Source of the DNA: Oscillospiraceae bacterium
GTDB taxonomy: Bacteria; Bacillota; Clostridia; Oscillospirales; Ruminococcaceae
Length of the DNA stretch: 34,888 nt
Assembly: GCA_022787085.1 (NCBI GenBank)
Contig: JALFVE010000046.1
Location: 1 to 34,888 of the forward strand
Direction: 5' to 3'
Made by a program: the position numbers and the translations under genes. This document shows, one piece after another, positions 32,335-34,888 of this stretch. The stretch's first letter is position 1. Every line of letters begins with the position of its first letter. The notes beneath the pieces were generated by a model, which was not told the origin of the DNA, did no database searches, and saw only the letters and a program-made list of their open reading frames with translations.

Positions 32335-32355
32335 TAATTATTTTGAAAATAATTA
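32335..32355. promoter_or_regulatory. 21-bp perfect palindrome upstream of recA
   Basis: TAATTATTTT-G-AAAATAATTA lies ~80 bases before the recA start and just upstream of its promoter. It does not match the Gram-positive LexA box (CGAAC-N4-GTTCG). It may be a hairpin, or simply an AT-rich dyad. Confidence 0.35.
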
Positions 32356-32372
32356 CATAGTTCTTTTGGGAC

Positions 32373-32400
32373 TTGATTTTTACGGCACATATGTTATAAT
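32373..32400 (+). promoter_or_regulatory. Promoter of recA-recX
   Basis: TTGATT (32373-32378), 16 bases, TATAAT (32395-32400). The start site is near 32407, with AGAGGAGG just downstream for recA. No LexA box was seen nearby. Confidence 0.75.
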
Positions 32401-32432
32401 TATATTATGATTTTTCAGAGGAGGACACTAAT

Positions 32433-33647
32433 ATGGCAGAAAAGAAAAAGGCGGCGGTCAAGCAGGCTCCCGTTAAGCTCGCTACAGCGGAGGAGAAGAA
32501 AAAGGCTCTCGACGCTGCCATCGCTCACATAGAAAAACAGTACGGCAAGGGCGCTGTTATGAAGCTCGGAAAGGCTCCCGATTACAATGTGGACGCTATT
32601 TCCACAGGCTCTATGACCCTTGACATGGCTCTCGGCATCGGCGGCGTTCCCAGAGGCCGTATCGTTGAGATCTACGGCCCCGAAAGCTCAGGAAAGACTA
32701 CCGTTGCTCTCCATGTGGTGGCGCAGGCTCAGAAGATGGGCGGCGAGGTGGCTTTCATTGACGTTGAGCACGCTCTCGACCCTGTTTATGCGCAGGCTTT
32801 GGGTGTTGATATTGATAATCTTCTGGTTTCTCAGCCCGACAGCGGCGAGCAGGCTCTTGAGATCGCTGAGGCGCTGGTTCGTTCGGGTGCCATTGACTGC
32901 ATTGTGCTTGACTCGGTTGCGGCTATGGTCACTAAATCCGAGATCGAGGGCGAGATGGGCGAGAATCACGTTGGTCTTCTGGCTCGTCTTATGTCTCAGG
33001 CTATGAGAAAGCTGACTTCCGTTATTTCAAAGTCTAACTGCGTGGCGATTTTTATCAATCAGGTTCGTGAGAAAATTGGCGTTATGTACGGCAATCCCGA
33101 GACTACTCCCGGCGGCAGGGCGCTGAAATTCTACAGCTCCGTCCGCATTGAGGTCAGAAAGGGCGAGACTATTAAGGTCGGTTCCGAGCCTATCGGCGCC
33201 AGAACCAAGTGCAAGGTGGTCAAAAACAAGGTTTCTCCTCCATTCAAGGAGTGTGAATTTGATCTCATTTTCGGCAAGGGCATTGACAGAGTGGGCGAGG
33301 TCTGCGATCTGGCTACAGACCTTGACATCATCAAAAAGAGCGGTGCATGGTTCTCCTACAACGGGCAGAAGATCGGTCAGGGACGTGAAAATGCTAAGGA
33401 ATTTCTTCGCTCCAATCCCGATATTATGAAGGAGGTCGAGGAGAAGATCAAGGAAAATAGGGACAGCATCGTTATGACCTCCAAAAAATCCAAAAAGGAT
33501 GCTGCCAAGGAGGAGGCTGCCGAGAATGCGGCGGAATTTTCCGAGAATGAGCCTGCGGAGGAGGCTGCTCCCGAGCCTAAGGCTGCGGTGGATATTGACA
33601 TTGATCCCGATGACGATTATGAGGAGTTCACTCCTGTTGACACATGA
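32433..33647 (+). CDS. recA: Recombinase RecA
   Basis: RecA is the ATP-dependent strand-exchange protein and SOS co-protease. The 404 residues include Walker A GPESSGKT (82-89), [10 protein letters not shown], the [14 protein letters not shown] segment, loop 1 around [16 protein letters not shown], and loop 2 before [13 protein letters not shown]. An unusual lysine-rich N-terminal stretch (first ~25 residues) and an Ala/Glu/Asp-rich C-terminal tail of ~45 residues make it longer than E. coli RecA (about 350). AGAGGAGG fixes the start. Its stop overlaps the recX start by four bases. Confidence 0.98.
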   Translation: MAEKKKAAVKQAPVKLATAEEKKKALDAAIAHIEKQYGKGAVMKLGKAPDYNVDAISTGSMTLDMALGIGGVPRGRIVEIYGPESSGKTTVALHVVAQAQKMGGEVAFIDVEHALDPVYAQALGVDIDNLLVSQPDSGEQALEIAEALVRSGAIDCIVLDSVAAMVTKSEIEGEMGENHVGLLARLMSQAMRKLTSVISKSNCVAIFINQVREKIGVMYGNPETTPGGRALKFYSSVRIEVRKGETIKVGSEPIGARTKCKVVKNKVSPPFKECEFDLIFGKGIDRVGEVCDLATDLDIIKKSGAWFSYNGQKIGQGRENAKEFLRSNPDIMKEVEEKIKENRDSIVMTSKKSKKDAAKEEAAENAAEFSENEPAEEAAPEPKAAVDIDIDPDDDYEEFTPVDT

Positions 33648-34279
33648 TTATTTCCGATATTTCGCCCTTTAAGGGCAGCATGATGTGCATTGAGCTTGCG
33701 GGCGGCGGGCTTGCGGAAAATATGAAAATTTACATACATTCGGATATTGTCCGCAAAAATGGTATTGCCAAGGGCATGGAGATCTCCGAAGAGGAGGCGG
33801 ACAGGCTCATTTACCAAAATGACCTGCGCCGTGCCCGTGAGAGAGCTTTATATCTCATGGAATCGAGAGATCATTCCTACAGCGAGCTTTTTGACAAGCT
33901 GGAGAAAAATTATTCCGAGGATATCTGCTTTGAGGTGTGCAGCCGTCTGGCGGAGATGGGCGTCATCAACGACAGGCGGTATGCCGAAAAGCTTTGCAGG
34001 CAGCTTTTTGAGGTGAAAAAGCTGGGCAGGTTTCGGGTCAAGCAGGAAATGCGGCTGAGGGGGCTCAGCTCGGAGATCATTGAGGAGACTTTGGAGAATT
34101 TTTCTGAGGAGGACGAGCCCTTTGAACGGCTTGAGGCGCTTGTTGAGCAGAAATATGAGCGGTATCTGACCGACAGGAAGGGCGTTCAGAAGGTGAAGAA
34201 CGCTCTTGCACGAAAGGGGTATTCCTTCGGCGAGATCAAAGCGGTTTTAGATCTGTACGACCTTGATTTTGAGGAGTGA
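33644..34279 (+). CDS. recX: Regulatory protein RecX
   Basis: This 211-residue helical protein is expected to modulate RecA filaments. RecX repeat signatures are present: [20 protein letters not shown] (about 62-81), then [35 protein letters not shown], and near the end [16 protein letters not shown]. Position right behind recA with an ATGA overlap indicates translational coupling. The N-terminal ~45 residues are the degenerate beta region common in Firmicutes RecX. Confidence 0.92.
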   Translation: MIISDISPFKGSMMCIELAGGGLAENMKIYIHSDIVRKNGIAKGMEISEEEADRLIYQNDLRRARERALYLMESRDHSYSELFDKLEKNYSEDICFEVCSRLAEMGVINDRRYAEKLCRQLFEVKKLGRFRVKQEMRLRGLSSEIIEETLENFSEEDEPFERLEALVEQKYERYLTDRKGVQKVKNALARKGYSFGEIKAVLDLYDLDFEE

Positions 34280-34285
34280 CGGTTT

Positions 34286-34684
34286 ATGAAAAGCTCCGAA
34301 AAGGACCTGAACAGGATAATTCTTGCGGCGGTTCTGCTGGTGGCTTCGGCTGCGGCTCTGATTACGGGCGGGCTGATGCTTGAAAAGCGGGACGCCGCTG
34401 TACCTGCTGTTGAGATAATCGAGGCGGAGCCTGAGAGGTCGGAGATATCTTCGGCTGATACGGAGGCGGCTTCGGAAAGCGATGCTGCTGAGCCGATCGT
34501 CGTTAATATTAATACGGCGGGTGCCGAGGAGCTGATGAAGCTTAAAGGCGTGGGTGAGAAAACCGCTCAAAAGATAATTGAATATCGTCGGGAAACGCCC
34601 TTTGAGACTATTGAGGACATTATGAATGTGAGCGGTATCGGGGAGAAAAAATTCGAGGATATGCGGGATATGATCTGCGTTTAG
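34286..34684 (+). CDS. ComEA-like helix-hairpin-helix DNA-binding membrane protein
   Basis: The 132-residue protein has a short basic N-terminus, one membrane anchor (about 11-31), an acidic Ala/Ser/Glu linker, and a C-terminal domain with two HhH motifs (NINTAGAEELMKLKGVGEKT at about 74-93 and IMNVSGIGEKKFEDM at about 112-126). This matches ComEA, the surface DNA receptor of natural transformation, in miniature. No comEC or comEB follows; the next feature is an rRNA-type promoter. It is six bases behind recX, so it may be part of the recA operon. A role in DNA uptake is inference. Confidence 0.85.
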   Translation: MKSSEKDLNRIILAAVLLVASAAALITGGLMLEKRDAAVPAVEIIEAEPERSEISSADTEAASESDAAEPIVVNINTAGAEELMKLKGVGEKTAQKIIEYRRETPFETIEDIMNVSGIGEKKFEDMRDMICV

Positions 34685-34755
34685 GATGAAATGCACTAAC
34701 GAACGACGTGAAATAAGCGCTTTCGACAGCAATCTGCCGAAAATGAAAAAACCGC

Positions 34756-34784
34756 TTGACAAAGTAAAAAAAATATGGTAAGAT
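34756..34784 (+). promoter_or_regulatory. Strong promoter, probably of an rRNA operon
   Basis: TTGACA (34756-34761), 17 bases, TAAGAT (34779-34784), with an A-rich spacer. The start site is near 34791. Confidence 0.75.
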
Positions 34785-34790
34785 AATAAA

Positions 34791-34888
34791 GCTGTCGGTG
34801 ATACCGAGAACTTGAAAAAGGAAACCGGAAAAACTGATAAGTGATATTCATAAACGGTTCAAAAAGAATATACAAAATGTTCTTTGAC
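34791..34888 (+). other. Untranslated leader running off the window, likely pre-16S rRNA
   Basis: There is no ORF or ribosome site. The stretch contains a small hairpin (TCGGT-GAT-ACCGA, 34795-34807) and ends in AAAATGTTCTTTGAC, the kind of sequence found in Firmicutes 16S rRNA leaders. The mature gene would start after the window, so this is inference. Confidence 0.5.

Noticed and set aside
32262-32432. SOS (LexA) box at recA
   Set aside because: No CGAAC-N4-GTTCG-like site could be found; the palindrome present has a different sequence.
1-34888. CRISPR arrays, insertion sequences, prophage genes
   Set aside because: No regularly spaced repeats, transposase, integrase or phage structural genes were found on either strand.

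Overview
The window looks like chromosome from a low-GC Gram-positive anaerobe of the Clostridia, most likely a Ruminococcus-like member of the Oscillospiraceae. This rests on gene content (a sporulation-type SpoIIP, a PdaA-like deacetylase, IreB, the paired M16 proteins YfmF/YfmH, mreBCD, a LysM/G5/M23 hydrolase), on AAGGAGG ribosome binding sites and on clear TTGACA/TATAAT promoters. The assignment is inference from protein character, not from a marker gene. No insertion sequence, prophage or CRISPR array was seen.

Layout. Bases 1-136 hold two minus-strand tRNAs (Tyr, cut by the edge, and Thr). Then come spoIIP behind a SigE-like promoter, a small membrane protein, and on the minus strand a GNAT acetyltransferase and an orphan chemoreceptor. 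A ~500 bp regulatory gap carrying a WalR-type box leads into a membrane-anchored M23 peptidase. Next is an XRE-type regulator-hflX-small membrane protein run, then yfmF-yfmH-lgt-folD. Minus-strand pdaA-like and ireB genes follow.

Bases 16933-21735 are a three-gene operon: a trypsin-like protease without export signals, a large YceG-like protein of the Ter-associated 'biosynthetic module' family, and a propeller-like membrane-anchored protein. The protease N-domain and the YceG-like protein share a repeated sequence module. After this come yeiH and a divergent lysR around a perfect 14-bp inverted repeat. A compact unannotated type I toxin-antitoxin locus (23847-24218) follows: a 34-residue hydrophobic peptide on the minus strand faces an antisense RNA on the plus strand.

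From 29620 down to 24364 the minus strand carries mreB-mreC-mreD, a 28-codon ORF, a Dabb protein and an alpha-galactosidase, closely spaced. On the plus strand, 29862-34684 encodes a CDF metal transporter, a CapA-like lipoprotein, recA-recX and a ComEA-like protein. The window ends in a strong promoter and leader that probably belong to an rRNA operon.

Many genes concern the envelope: spore engulfment hydrolase, M23 hydrolase, PdaA-like deacetylase, Lgt, the MreBCD elongation complex, CapA, and IreB (linked to the PASTA kinase). The most interesting items are the toxin-antitoxin locus with a predicted 5'-3' fold-back, the protease/YceG/propeller operon, the WalR-type box, and a 23-bp palindrome that occurs twice.
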